From contig OZ029913.1 of the NCBI GenBank assembly GCA_964023275.1, positions 38,876,757 through 38,940,756 of the forward strand: 64,000 nucleotides of DNA, read 5' to 3'. Under the pieces are notes generated by a model that did not search any database, was not told the DNA's origin, and saw nothing but the letters and a program-made list of their open reading frames with translations. Source of the stretch: Norana najaformis (lineage: Eukaryota; Annelida; Clitellata; Crassiclitellata; Hormogastridae). The position numbers and the translations under genes were made by a program. Of the stretch, positions 32,201 to 41,300 are shown in pieces (within the stretch, counting starts at the first letter, position 1; every line of letters begins with the position of its first letter).

Positions 32201-33603
32201 TGAAAAACACAATGCACCGGTTGCTATGGCTGTTTCCCCAATGTCCTGAATATTGATGTAAACGAGAAAATAAACAACTGTTTTGTTTTCCACTGCTGTA
32301 TTACAAAATCCAACCGCTGTATTGGTATTCTGAAAGACTGACCCAAGATTGTGCAACAATTCAGTGGAGTCACAAAGTTTCTCTGATTAGATTAGATTAG
32401 ATTAGGTTTATTGCTAACGTGATGATCAAACTACCTGATTAGTTCAATCAATCAGTAAATTTAAACAGCACCTCTTCAGAATATCTACTCAAACGTGCTA
32501 CCATCCCAGTGAAAGAGAACTGTTTTCAAGTATTGATAAAGTTGCAAGGAATGTTCATAGTCAGAAGATGCAGGTTAAGATTAAGTCCATTTATTCCAAA
32601 ATCATAATTTTTATCTGAGGCAGGAATGATTCCCCAAGAAATGAGAAACAGGCCAGGAGTGTAATGTAAGCTTTTGTAATTGTTACATTAAGCACGGTTC
32701 AATGTAATCATACGTTCATCACAATCATTAGTGATAATTACCAACTCATACTGTTTAGAACTTTTCTTGAAGCTAAACAATGTAAGCATCCGTTTACAAT
32801 ACAAACAGGGCAATCAAATAACTATCACTGATAAGATAAAAGCAATTTGTCACATCATACATGCTTCATATTCAATACGCTATTGTACTATTTTACTATT
32901 ATTATTGTTTCATTATGATAATTATTTCAATAATATTCATACACTGCCTCTATGGCTTATTAATTAACTATTATTATTGTAATTATTCAAATTTAATATT
33001 TATTTAATTACAACTAATTTTGTAGACAATTATTTTACTATTAACAGTACTTCATTGAAATAATTATTTTATCAGTATTAACATTTTATTAAAATATTAA
33101 TATACTTGTAATTGTTTATGTAGTTATGATCCCTTGGGATTTCAGAACATTTCCTGTGACTAAAGACATTAAAAATACCCTGTTATTATTCCGATTTTAT
33201 TAGAATAATTGATAATGACAGTAACCTGGATTATGGCAAGGAGACAGAGACAGATTAGCACCATCTTGGCATTCCGAAATTGCTGACAGCATTTTGGTTT
33301 CAGCGGTCCCCATCCACAAGGTTCATCATCATCATCATCATCATCGTCGTCTATCCCATCTGCTTCTGTATCCAATGTCTTTGACAGGGGTAACCCAGCA
33401 ACTGCCACATTCATTATGACGCCATCGCAGTACAACCCGCTGGTATCCAGACCCTCCATGGATGTCAAGCATGGAGGTGCAAAATCGCCATTTTCAAAGC
33501 TGTGCTGGTCCGCGTCGAGGACTTCGGTTGTGTAGGAACTGACATCCGTTGTCAAAGTACTGTCGCCGAGGCTACTGTTCGTCACCAACGAACCATCCAT
33601 CAT
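23265..33603 (-). CDS. SLCO4A1-like: Organic anion transporter polypeptide, SLCO4-like, complete
   Basis: Eleven exons (minus): 33603-33226, 32191-31690, 31392-31290, 30456-30335, 29164-28997, 27891-27802, 26280-26079, 25325-25172, 24347-24163, 23958-23894, 23641-23265. All borders are GT/AG and the phases agree, giving 781 codons plus tga. An in-frame stop precedes the MMDG start. The protein is a 12-TM sodium-independent carrier of amphipathic organic anions at the plasma membrane. Visible: nine Asp at residues 85-93, CGWGPLKPKCCQ (96-107), TM1, ERRF-like STIEKRFDL, SYFGGNGNKPRW, HGAGATPIYTLAVTYLDEN, the superfamily signature as DSQWVGAWWIGFL (~333-345, Gln for the usual Arg), GFPKSLPG and a Kazal-like loop with CVCSSERYSPVCGSD...CHAGC...DCSC (~530-580). 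LCLVPVSYFGG and CGWG favour the SLCO4 branch (from memory). Length fits the family. Confidence 0.95.
25465..25730 (+). repeat. RTE-type LINE/SINE 3' fragment
   Basis: Contains gtcccaagcccggataaagg near 25520, a module also seen near 30590, 48760 and (minus) 47600. It ends with cacggtgcatgatgatgatg, a trinucleotide tail typical of RTE-type elements. Lies in an OATP intron. Confidence 0.5.
25940..26025. repeat. ATTC tetranucleotide microsatellite
   Basis: cattcattcattc with breaks, intronic, next to OATP exon 26280-26079. Confidence 0.8.
26300..26460. repeat. Degenerate AATGTAATGTGATG array
   Basis: Drifting aatgt/gatgt pentamers directly upstream (minus strand) of OATP exon 26280-26079. Confidence 0.75.
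26590..26830. repeat. GTCA tetranucleotide array
   Basis: Long agtc run with drift to agcc and aggc at its end. Confidence 0.9.
26831..27801. other. OATP intron with ATT repeat and SINE-like sequence
   Basis: att run at 27222-27245. At 27280-27330 ctatagcgctggtgtctaat and aagcatcaaccaatgg mark a dispersed repeat. At 27560-27700 a block with gaagccaatgcaaagattta resembles common LINE/SINE 3' sequence. Nothing coding. Confidence 0.45.
28130..28572 (+). pseudogene. LINE 3' end (antisense in OATP intron)
   Basis: The frame from 28155 reads IGPGLWNSLPSDLHILPSL then KRHMHTYL, matching the LWNSLP...FK..LK..L motif at the end of CR1/Jockey-type reverse transcriptases. It is followed by a 3' UTR and a terminal gattgattgattgat tail at 28555-28568. 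That fixes the element's 3' end. Confidence 0.7.
28620..28930. repeat. Degenerate repeat around CAGAATTCTAACCC
   Basis: Many spaced copies of gaattctaac and caattc with a loose ~25-bp spacing; old and strongly diverged. Confidence 0.6.
29249..29365 (+). repeat. Dispersed SINE-like family (TTTATATAGTGCCACTTCAAGA)
   Basis: Core catttatatagtgccacttc, then tctactcaaa and gcaaaagag-ttttcag. Related copies: 32445-32560, 33796-33885 and 50747-50870, all in the same orientation. Confidence 0.65.
29583..30175 (-). pseudogene. LINE reverse-transcriptase remnant (sense in OATP intron)
   Basis: On the minus strand the frames give, in order, a damaged YADD region, HMQNRNLNMKLNVTKSQVIRI, ISYADKLKYLVC, FEVSLHEMRMKFYKSFNSLY and YCEPFLLYGTEAVSLNNSEL. 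This is the palm-to-thumb order of a non-LTR reverse transcriptase, with frameshifts and stops. The catalytic motif is disrupted. Confidence 0.75.
30165..30312 (-). repeat. SINE-like copy related to 5235-5450
   Basis: Shares tgcactt, cgagacaag and ggtcgtt-cacaaagt in the same order with the copy at 5235-5450. Confidence 0.5.
30580..30640 (+). repeat. Fragment with GGATAAAGGAGGAG module
   Basis: gccagtccaaagtctggata followed by aaggaggag: a diverged copy of the module at 25520 and 48760. Confidence 0.45.
31090..31275. repeat. Degenerate ~31-bp tandem repeat
   Basis: About six units built from gtcacacatcag-tgacttctaggg. Intronic in the OATP gene, next to the donor of exon 31392-31290. Confidence 0.7.
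31480..31650. repeat. Degenerate CAAATTCAATTC low-complexity block
   Basis: Drifting tcaaattcaa units in the intron after OATP exon 32191-31690 (minus-strand order). Confidence 0.65.
32380..33160. other. OATP first intron: SINE-like copy and AT-rich tract
   Basis: Short gatta run at 32385-32407, a SINE-like copy at 32445-32560, then very AT-rich sequence to ~33120 without a coding signal. Confidence 0.5.
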
Positions 33604-34271
33604 TTGCAACAATCTAGTTATCAGATCCGGAATGAAAGCAGGTCGCGATTGACACAGGAAGTGAAATCCAAAATTGTCATCACTTCTCACTCAAAATACC
33701 TAGAAATGAAAGCAAGCAAAAGTGATGTAACAGAATGCATGTAGTGCCTAGAAAAGAAAATATACACCACCTGAGAACAAGAAGTTATTCACTCATTCCA
33801 TGCAGTAAAGTTATATAGCTCTTCTTCAAGATATCTGCTCAGAAGCACTTCCAGTCCATGCTAGGCAAAACAGAACAGTTATTACAGATCACATCTTCAA
33901 CTGATGTAATATTATGTACTGTAATTCATGATTTATACATTGCACCATCAAGACACCTACTGATGATAAAATAATTATATTAATAATAATAATTATATTA
34001 TATTATATAATAATATAATAATATTATAATATATTTACATATATGTGCATTTTGAGCATTTCTGCGCACATACATAAAAGTTCATTTGTGTGCAATAGTG
34101 TGGAATTATCTGCATTTCCTCGCATTCTTATGTATATGCATTTCATGCAAGAGCAAGTGTGCATTACTATGCATGTGCATAATAGTCAGATGCATGTTAA
34201 TGGCTTTTGGCTGTTCAGTGAAGCTTTGACACATTGACAGGCAGCTATTCTTAAGCAAAGGGAACCCTCAC
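33604..34271. other. OATP 5' flank
   Basis: Contains the OATP 5' UTR, a minus-strand acceptor-like tttctag at ~33700 that may mark a 5' UTR exon border, a SINE-like copy at 33796-33885 and an att/taa tract at 33965-34040. No clear TATA box for the OATP gene. Confidence 0.4.
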
Positions 34272-34464
34272 ATGACAAACACATTCAAACCGAATCACGA
34301 TCCAAGTGGATTTCACGATGGCAACACTCGAACAAATGCTTCTTCAGAACACAGCCAGTCGACATCAGAATTAGGTAATTTTAGGTCTATTTCTGCTGCT
34401 CTCATCGTGTTGCTCTGTGTAATAATAAGTGTAATTGTAAGCTCTACACATATCTTGAGAAAAG
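34272..34464 (+). CDS. Possible first coding exon of a single-pass membrane protein
   Basis: An ATG at 34272 opens a frame that reaches a near-consensus donor, AAAG|gtgagt, at 34464 (phase 1). It encodes 64 residues: a polar, NxS/T-bearing N-terminus (for example NTRTNASSEHS) and one hydrophobic segment, ISAALIVLLCVIISVIV, followed by Arg-Lys. That is a type-II-like signal-anchor layout. It lies head-to-head with the OATP start, ~670 bp away. No continuing exon was found, since the next 2.5 kb are repeats and a transposon. I do not recognise it; it may be chance. Confidence 0.3.
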
Positions 34465-34799
34465 GTGAGTCATAAGTAGTTATGTATGCAAAGGCAGCTA
34501 TACCCCCAACTGAATTTTATGGGGCCAAGCCATTGGATTGACCCTCAAACTGTCCTAGTGAATTAGGAAAGTAAAAAAGGTCATAAAGCAACTATGAAAC
34601 TAAAATGGATCTTCAGAAAACTGGAAAACTAGACCATCAAAAATCTGATAAATTAAAAAAGATCATAAAATGGGGAACTTAAGAAAAGTACATCACAAAG
34701 TATAGCTTGGCCCCACTTACCACCCCGATAAACTTCTGGATCTGCCACAGCATGTGGACACTGACTCTTATGGTACCTTGCACCAGATTATTGTTGGGT

Positions 34800-35085
34800 T
34801 CTTGAGCATTCTCAGTAGCTCATCCACAGCTTTAGAATTTGCTGCCCAGTTCAGCTCATGCTATCAGTTCTTTGATGCCCTTCAGGTCTAAGCTTAAGAC
34901 TCATTTGTTTCAACTAGCTTACCCACCATAGTCTAACTTCTGGTTTTTCTCACCTTTTGGAATCCAGCATGGCATCTCAAACAGATCAAGAACTTTGATT
35001 ACGATTTCACTTGACGTGACCATCGGCTAATGCCTTGGGCATTCTGAAAATGGCACTATAGAGGCCATTAGACTAGATTATGTAT
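34800..35085 (+). pseudogene. LINE C-terminal fragment with short repeat tail
   Basis: 34820-34930 reads as a broken 'L..SAHAISSLMPFRSKLKTHLF'-type LINE end. It is followed by the gatttcacttg...atgccttgggcatt...ctatagaggccatt block (34995-35080), matching 7290-7380. Confidence 0.5.
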
Positions 35086-35214
35086 GTATATATGCATGCA
35101 TGCACATACATATATACATACACATATGTATGTATGCAGGTATCTATGTACGAAGACACTTACTATAGCTCCTTTTAAGTACCTCACAAAAACACTGCCT
35201 ACACTAGTTTATTA

Positions 35215-35317
35215 CACTGGTCAACATAGAAATCGTTACTGACTGGAAAAGGCCCTAATGTGTAGCATCTTGGTGTGCTGAACACGAATATAACCATAAA
35301 AAGTTTTTATTGGCTCT
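35215..35317 (+). repeat. Left terminal inverted repeat of the 35.2-37.6 kb transposon
   Basis: Blocks and matches are given under the element; the longest perfect match to the other arm is 17 bp at 35275-35291. Confidence 0.85.
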
Positions 35318-35510
35318 CGTTTTGAAAATATTTCATATAGTTCATTTTTTATGTTTCACCATGTAAATTTATGCAGTAGGACTGCGACAATATCCTAAAT
35401 AAGTCTAGAATGATGTAATATTCCACCTCATTGCATAATCCCATCATGGACACATCATGCACAGTTGATTACGTCATTTTCTGATGCAATGTAAAACTAC
35501 AGCCAGTCGG

Positions 35511-35550
35511 CTGCTGACGTAAGATGACGTCAGCAGTGTACTATATAAAG
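35511..35550 (+). promoter_or_regulatory. Palindromic CRE-like site and TATA box of the transposon
   Basis: ctgctgacgt (35511-35520) and acgtcagcag (35527-35536) form a perfect 10-bp inverted repeat with a 6-bp spacer. The right arm overlaps a full tgacgtca (35525-35532). A TATA box, tatataaag, follows at 35542-35550, 115 bp before the ATG. The arrangement suggests a host bZIP-responsive core promoter; binding is inferred. Confidence 0.6.
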
Positions 35551-35664
35551 CGAGTCGGAACGGTTGAGCATTTACAATATTACAGACTTTGTGCGAGACA
35601 GTTTAAGTTACTGTTTTATAAAACTATTATTACTTTATCCATTTAGATACAATACAGAACAGTA

Positions 35665-37356
35665 ATGCCTCGGAAGTGCGTAAATACTGTGGACAACTTT
35701 TGTTACATTTGTGGGGAAGTGACATTTGCCAACCAGAAGAAAAGTATCACTTATCAAGTCAAGAAGGCATATCATGCTTACTTCGAATGCAAGGTTGGTG
35801 ACCAAGACAAGCCATGGGCCTCGCATATATGCTGTGCTACATGTACAACACAGCTTTCACAGTGGTTGAATGGCAAAAGACCATCAATGCCGTTTGCAGT
35901 TCCCATGGTGTGGAGAGAGCAAAGCAACCACGTAGATGACTGTTACTTCTGCTTGGTTCCTCCTCTTTCCGGTGGAATAACGAAGCAAAAGAAGTCGACA
36001 ATAGTCTACCCAAACATTCCGTCAGCATTGAGACCAGTTCCACATGGTGATGGACTTCCTATTCCAGAACCTCCAGCAGAATATATTTTCCTTGATTCAT
36101 CTGATGAGGACAAGGGTGAGCCGACATGTTCTTCTCCTGGTCCGTCAGCGTGCAGTGATCCCGATTTTCACTGTGGTGCATCATCAACCTCACACAGAAT
36201 AACACAGGAAGAACTAAATGACCTTGTTCGTGATTTGGACTTATCCAAAAACAAGGCAGAATTGCTAGGATCAAGACTCCAACAATGGAATCTTCTAGAA
36301 GAAGATGTCACAATTACTTCATATAGAAAGCGCCATCAGCAGTTGGAACCTTTCTTTATGAAGGAAGGTAATCTGGTATTCTGTTCCAATATTGACGACC
36401 TCATGAATGCCTTACAGATCACTCATGACCCACAAGAATGGAGACTCTTTGTAGACTCTTCAACACTGAGTCTTAAGGCTGTGCTTTTGCACAATGGAAA
36501 CCGTCTTCCATCTATTCCATTAGCGCATGCTGTCCACATGAAAGAGACATACGATAACCTAAAACAGCTACTGCATTCCATTGACTATAACAGGTACAAA
36601 TGGCACCTGTGTGGTGATTTGAAGGTAGTTGCCATTTTAATGGGACTGCAGCAAGGATATACAAAATATATGTGTTTCTTGTGTGAGTGGGATAGCCGAG
36701 CAAGAGAGTTGCACTACGTGCGGAAGGAATGGACTCACAGACAAAACATGGCAGTTGGACAGAAGAATATCCAGCACCCATCTCTGGTCGAGGCTCACAA
36801 AATCCTACTACCACCCCTTCACATCAAACTAGGTTTGGTGAAGAACTTCGTGAAAGCCATAGACCGCACTTCGCCAGCTTTCCGATACCTGCATGAAAAA
36901 TTCCCTCGACTCAGCGAAGCAAAGATTAAAGAGGGAGTTTTTGTGGGTCCTCAGATTAGAGAACTCTTCAAAGATGACCGCTTCAACAACTTGCTGGAGG
37001 GTGATGCGAAACAAGCATGGAATGCTTTTCGTCTAGTGTCTACAGACTTTCTGGGGAATGTTAGGGCAGAAAACTACAAGGAACTAGTAGAAGACATGCT
37101 CAAGCAGTATCAGAAATTTCGCTGCAATATGTCTCTGAAGATGCATTTCCTTCATTCCCATCTGGATTTCTTCCCTGACAACTGTGGTATGGTTAGTGAC
37201 GAACATGGCGAACGTTTTCATCAAGATATCGCAACAATGGAGCAAAGGTTCCAGGGAAAATGGTCCACTACAATGTTGGCTGACTACTGCTGGACACTCC
37301 GCAGAGATGCTCCCGAACAGCTGTACAAGAGACAGGCAAAAAAATCTAAGAACTAG
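35665..37356 (+). CDS. Transposon-encoded protein, probable transposase of an unnamed family
   Basis: 563 codons without interruption, ATG at 35665, tag at 37354-37356. The N-terminus has zinc-binding-like pairs: C13-x2-C16, H37, C42, C56/C57-x2-C60, H89, C93-x2-C96. An acidic/Ser linker (~130-175) and a predicted helical stretch (~180-225) follow. The core shows FVDSSTLSLKAVLLHNG (Asp ~263), LPSIPLAHAVHMKE, HLCGDLKVVAILMGLQQG (Asp ~317), CFLCEWDSRARELHY, then LHSHLDFFPDN and SDEHGERFHQDI (~511-522). Spaced acidic residues in a beta-rich core fit a DDE/RNase H-like transposase, but this is inference. From memory, similar proteins occur in many copies in invertebrate genomes, labelled uncharacterized. 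Intact frame plus TIRs imply recent activity or selection. Confidence 0.85.
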   Translation: MPRKCVNTVDNFCYICGEVTFANQKKSITYQVKKAYHAYFECKVGDQDKPWASHICCATCTTQLSQWLNGKRPSMPFAVPMVWREQSNHVDDCYFCLVPPLSGGITKQKKSTIVYPNIPSALRPVPHGDGLPIPEPPAEYIFLDSSDEDKGEPTCSSPGPSACSDPDFHCGASSTSHRITQEELNDLVRDLDLSKNKAELLGSRLQQWNLLEEDVTITSYRKRHQQLEPFFMKEGNLVFCSNIDDLMNALQITHDPQEWRLFVDSSTLSLKAVLLHNGNRLPSIPLAHAVHMKETYDNLKQLLHSIDYNRYKWHLCGDLKVVAILMGLQQGYTKYMCFLCEWDSRARELHYVRKEWTHRQNMAVGQKNIQHPSLVEAHKILLPPLHIKLGLVKNFVKAIDRTSPAFRYLHEKFPRLSEAKIKEGVFVGPQIRELFKDDRFNNLLEGDAKQAWNAFRLVSTDFLGNVRAENYKELVEDMLKQYQKFRCNMSLKMHFLHSHLDFFPDNCGMVSDEHGERFHQDIATMEQRFQGKWSTTMLADYCWTLRRDAPEQLYKRQAKKSKN

Positions 37357-37454
37357 TCTATGACCTGGTTTTTACAAATATTAACTGTAAGTGTATCACT
37401 ATTGGCATGCATTGTGCGATATAAAATTACTTCATTTCAGTTTACAAAAAAACT

Positions 37455-37566
37455 AGAGCCAATTCGGCATTTTCACTGTCATATTCGTGTTCAGCACATA
37501 CAAATTGATAAGAACTGACTAATTTCATTTCAGTAACATGACTTTTGTAAAATTTGTTGTCCAGTG
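37455..37566 (-). repeat. Right terminal inverted repeat of the 35.2-37.6 kb transposon
   Basis: Reverse complement of the left arm in block order; ends ccagtg at 37561-37566. Confidence 0.85.
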
Positions 37567-37745
37567 AATTATTATTATTAATTCTGCATTTATTAAGTGC
37601 CACTATTTAATGACTAAGCATCAACCAATGGCGCTGAGCAACGGTAACTGTATCAGTGGAGGCTCAAACCCATACTCTCCTCATTACAAGCAAAGAGCTC
37701 CATCCAGTCCGCTATTGTAGCCCACAGTCTAACTGATGTTTACCA
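37567..37745 (-). repeat. tRNA-headed SINE-like copy directly abutting the transposon
   Basis: Contains aagcatcaaccaatgg and, on the minus strand, gcttgtaatgaggagagtat then gggtttgagcctcc (B-box-like), related to 10440-10600. It starts at the transposon's right end, so the transposon may have inserted at its edge. Confidence 0.5.
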
Positions 37746-39320
37746 AATAGTTCCTCAATAAGCAAAAGTGCTCAGATAACTAGAAGAGTCACCACTGGCA
37801 GACTCTCGCAGATATGCAGCCAATCAACATGCATACATAACAAATATGTATGTATATCGTACATATATTATGATCATATATATATATATGTACACACATA
37901 TGTATATAAATATGTACACATACATGTATGCATACAGGTATGTACGCATATTTCTGGATAAATACTATCTAAATGGCAGTTCTAAAACTAGACATGGCAT
38001 AGCTCTACCAAGCCGGGTGGAATTAATAAGAATTCCTATTCCGGCCCAAACGAAATGAAAAAGCACTCCCAACTGCAGCTCCTGATAAGCTATGTCTCTC
38101 AGTGTTTGTGTCAAGTCATTTCAAAGGCAAATTTTTGTCTCAGACAGCAGGCCGAGTAGGAGGAGAAGCACCAAAGTTTCTGAGTTTTTAGCATCAGTTT
38201 ACACTCTAAGTAATCTCTGTAGACTGCAGATACTAATATAGCCAAAACGCTCATAGACATCAACTGTCTACTAATAAAGCACTGCCACTGTGACCCTCAC
38301 TCATAAAAGTAATGTCTGGAAGCAGCAGACATTAAATTAGCCAGAAAGGTCATAGGACATCAACTGTCTAGTACCTAGTCACTGAGTGATATGGCTTATG
38401 TGGCCTTTTAAAGTAATTAGACAAAAAGTAATTAGACAAAAAGTAATTAGACAAAATGTAATTACACAGCAGGCATAAATGAATGTGCTTTGACACCAGA
38501 CAGTTTATATCTGCCAGTGTTCCAATCACACTATTATCTGCTCTTAGCAGACATTATTTTACAGTGGAACCACTTATAAACCAATACCTCTGGGTTTTCA
38601 GTTGCCATAAAAACATTTCAAAGAAAACTTGTTGTCTCAGACTCTGCAGTCCTGCTCAGCTTTCAGCATCAGTTTACCAACTGCAAGGCTGTTCAAAGCA
38701 CAAATAATTATAATTCCAGCATCACATTTGTTCACTGACCCACCCACATACCACCTCAAAAAGTACACTGGAATCTCTTCACACACAAACATACATACAT
38801 GCACACACACACACACACACACAAATGGAAACCATACCTACACTAACACACATACATATGCTGTATATCACATAAGTATATATACATATATACATACATA
38901 TGTGCTGACCACAATAAATGATCATGGCCTTAATATGTCATTGCTACAGATTCATATACGATACTGGCGGTACATAAATACATAATTTCATCAGTGTGCC
39001 AAAAACAATGTGGTCTTCTCCGTCGATTCTGTTCCAGGTTATTATGGGGGACCTTGGTCAACAGTTTCCATGGCAGCACTTCCGAAGCAACATCCTATCC
39101 GTTCGTCGTAAACAGGCCGATGCAGACTCTGTTATGACAACCTGATTAATTGCCTAAAGAACGTGGAATGTTCCACAGGACGACCGAACTCTTGCGCAAT
39201 AACATCAAATAACAGTGGCATATTGACAAAACTCTCCACTAACTTCACATAGGAATCTATTTTCAGAGGCAAACACTTGCCGGGGCTCTAATATCAATGA
39301 CTCTGGAGCCTTAAGTATCA
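37746..39320. other. Non-coding repeat-rich spacer
   Basis: ATGT run (37840-37930), a 16-bp tandem of aaagtaattagacaaa at 38413-38465 (four copies), a CA run at 38805-38823 and ATAC-type sequence to 38900. No gene recognised. Confidence 0.5.
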
Positions 39321-39435
39321 GTAATGTAAGGTAAGGCAAGGTAGGGTATGGTAAGGTAAGGCAAGGTAAGGTAAGGTATGGTTATATAAAGCAGCCTCAG
39401 GTAAAGTCATATGAAGTAAGGTAATGTAAGGCAAG
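39320..39435. repeat. GGTAA pentanucleotide array
   Basis: aaggtaaggc/aaggtaaggta units, same class as 17085-17335. Confidence 0.8.
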
Positions 39436-40636
39436 CAACAGTCCTGAAAGGCTTGTCCTTGGATTGAAAGGCACCTCAGCTAACAAAACCTCAAAATCCA
39501 ACAACTGGACAACCTTTCGTTTGCCACAGTTAAACGAATTGTCATTCTGCATGGTCACAAGGGGTGACCCATGACTGACGCTTTTGTGCACTTCAGATGT
39601 TTCGAGATTAGAAATTACACCAGATCAGTATTAATCAACTAGGAAGAAATGATAGTTTTACCCTACAGCTGATCATTCAGGGAATATTTCCTATACTTTC
39701 AATTTTACATTCAAACTGATTAATGCTCAAGAAAAGTAAATATATCGTTTCTGAATGCATATGGAAAATAATACCATGCTAAAAATCACTCACTTCAGTA
39801 GGGGGTCAGAAAACAGGGGATTAACTGTTGCAACATCCTGTTAACAGCAACACGGGAAAACACACTATAAAATCTGGCGAACTCATTTAACCGAGTAAAT
39901 ACTTCTTCTCTTATAAAATGAAGAAGTCAAATCAAAAGTAGCAATCACTATAATTACGTTGCTCACAAAGACGACCAAATCGAAATTAACTCAACCATAC
40001 ACACAGATAACTACAGACGTCTGAATTAACAACTACCATGTCAATGTCAAATATTAACCCCAACCGTTTGGATCTGTCCCACAAAAACATCGACTAGGCA
40101 CAAACATTTAATGTTTCGAAGCACAAGACGTCCAGTTAAAAAGGGTCACTCAACATGACAGCCTTTCTCCTGAAGTTGAATCTGCACGTAAGGCATAGGT
40201 CAGGGGGTTTTTTAGTGTTTAGTTAGGGGAACTGAGGATATCATCGATGTTAACAACTACGGCATGTAATAATCACATTCTCGTGATGCTGTCAGGAAAA
40301 TACATCTATCACGGACCTTGGAAATCGCCTGCACATAAGCATGTGGTTTTGGAACCAGAATAGCTTTCATGGGCTCCAAAAACTGCCTGGACACAGGCAC
40401 TGCAGCGCATCTAAATTTATAAAAAGGCAACACGAGGGGTTAGGCCGTATTTCTTCATGACTGTTCTTTGGTTCCCCAGATTTTAATGACATTTTCACCT
40501 TCCCAGACTTATTTTCCAAGATTTTTATAACTTTTTTAGTTTACCAGATTTGCACAACTTTTTAAACTAGTTTCCCAGTTTTAATGGCATTCAGATTTTA
40601 AAAATTTTGTAGGCAACAGTAACCCGGATCGTAATC
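39436..40636. other. Spacer with weak minus-strand coding look
   Basis: 39591-39440 (minus) is open and compositionally protein-like (SFNCGKRKVVQLLDFEVLL). A block at 40300-40400 partly repeats the sequence at 40745-40800 (ggctcc-gaaa-ctgcctg). I cannot assemble a gene. Confidence 0.3.
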
Positions 40637-40882
40637 AGTTTGCGGGAATCCCAACTGCTTGCTCCCCCAAAAGTCCAATGCTGGCCATGGCCGGATTATC
40701 CCATGGATCTGCCCTTGCACATGCATGTGCTTTCAAACTGTCAGAATATACCACAACTTTAATAGGCTCCGGAAATTGCCTGCTCACATTGACATCTTTT
40801 TCACAAATGAAGCCAGAATATTCTGGAAATATCTCGTCAACCCAGTCCAGTGCATCACATCTTCTCCTCTTCAACTGAAATT
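40637..40882 (-). CDS. Possible terminal exon of an unrecognised minus-strand gene
   Basis: After an acceptor-like ctttcaagaatttcag the minus strand is open for ~80 codons to a tga. It reads LKRRRCDALDWVDEIFPEYS, then GFICEKDVNVSRQF, KVVVYSDSLKAHACAR and SIGLLGEQAVGIPAN. Composition looks like a real protein, but I recognise no family and found no upstream exon. It could equally be a transposon relic. Confidence 0.3.
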
Positions 40883-40994
40883 CTTGAAAGGTAGGTAACA
40901 AAGGACACAAGATTCATGAAGACTTATTAATTAAGTTAACGGAGACGAAATTAGAAGACCAACAGGTGGAGGCTCACAAGTGCTTACTTACGTC

Positions 40995-41300
40995 AATGTA
41001 ATGTAAGGTAACAGACATTTATAAAGCGCTTTTCAAGTACCTCCCAAAAGCGCTGGTCAAACACCTGTCCAACTGATCTAAACAAGCGCGTCTTAATGTG
41101 AACAGAAAATCAATGTTGATTTAGACTAATTGTTAATGAATGAATGTTTAAAGGGAGGTTGTTCCAGTAGGAGGGCCCGAAGCACGAGAAGGTCCGATGA
41201 GCTCGCTAGCAGTGACGTGGAACCTGCAAATCCCCGGGGCAGTGCAGAATGAAACATCAACAGAGACCGAATCACAGATCAGTGTGAGATTTCAACAGGG
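40995..41300 (-). repeat. SINE/LINE-tail repeat
   Basis: Starts acatttataaagcgcttttc followed by caaaagcgctgg (the reverse tail hairpin) and continues with aggttgttccag...gggcccgaagcacgagaagg, a widespread repeat-type sequence. Confidence 0.5.

Larger units (their letters stand above)
35215..37566 (+). mobile_element. 2.35-kb DNA transposon with long imperfect TIRs and intact ORF
   Basis: The termini are CACTGG (35215) and CCAGTG (37561-37566). Comparing the left arm with the reverse complement of the right arm gives the same ordered blocks: cactgg-caaca, gttactga, gtgctgaacacgaatat (35275-35291 vs 37481-37497, 17/17) and attggctct (35309-35317 vs 37455-37463). The inverted repeats therefore exceed 100 bp with diverged spacers. 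Inside are a TATA promoter and one uninterrupted 563-codon ORF. No clean target duplication is visible; the flanking 8-mers gtttatta and aattatta agree at 6 of 8 positions. Superfamily not assigned. Confidence 0.85.
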
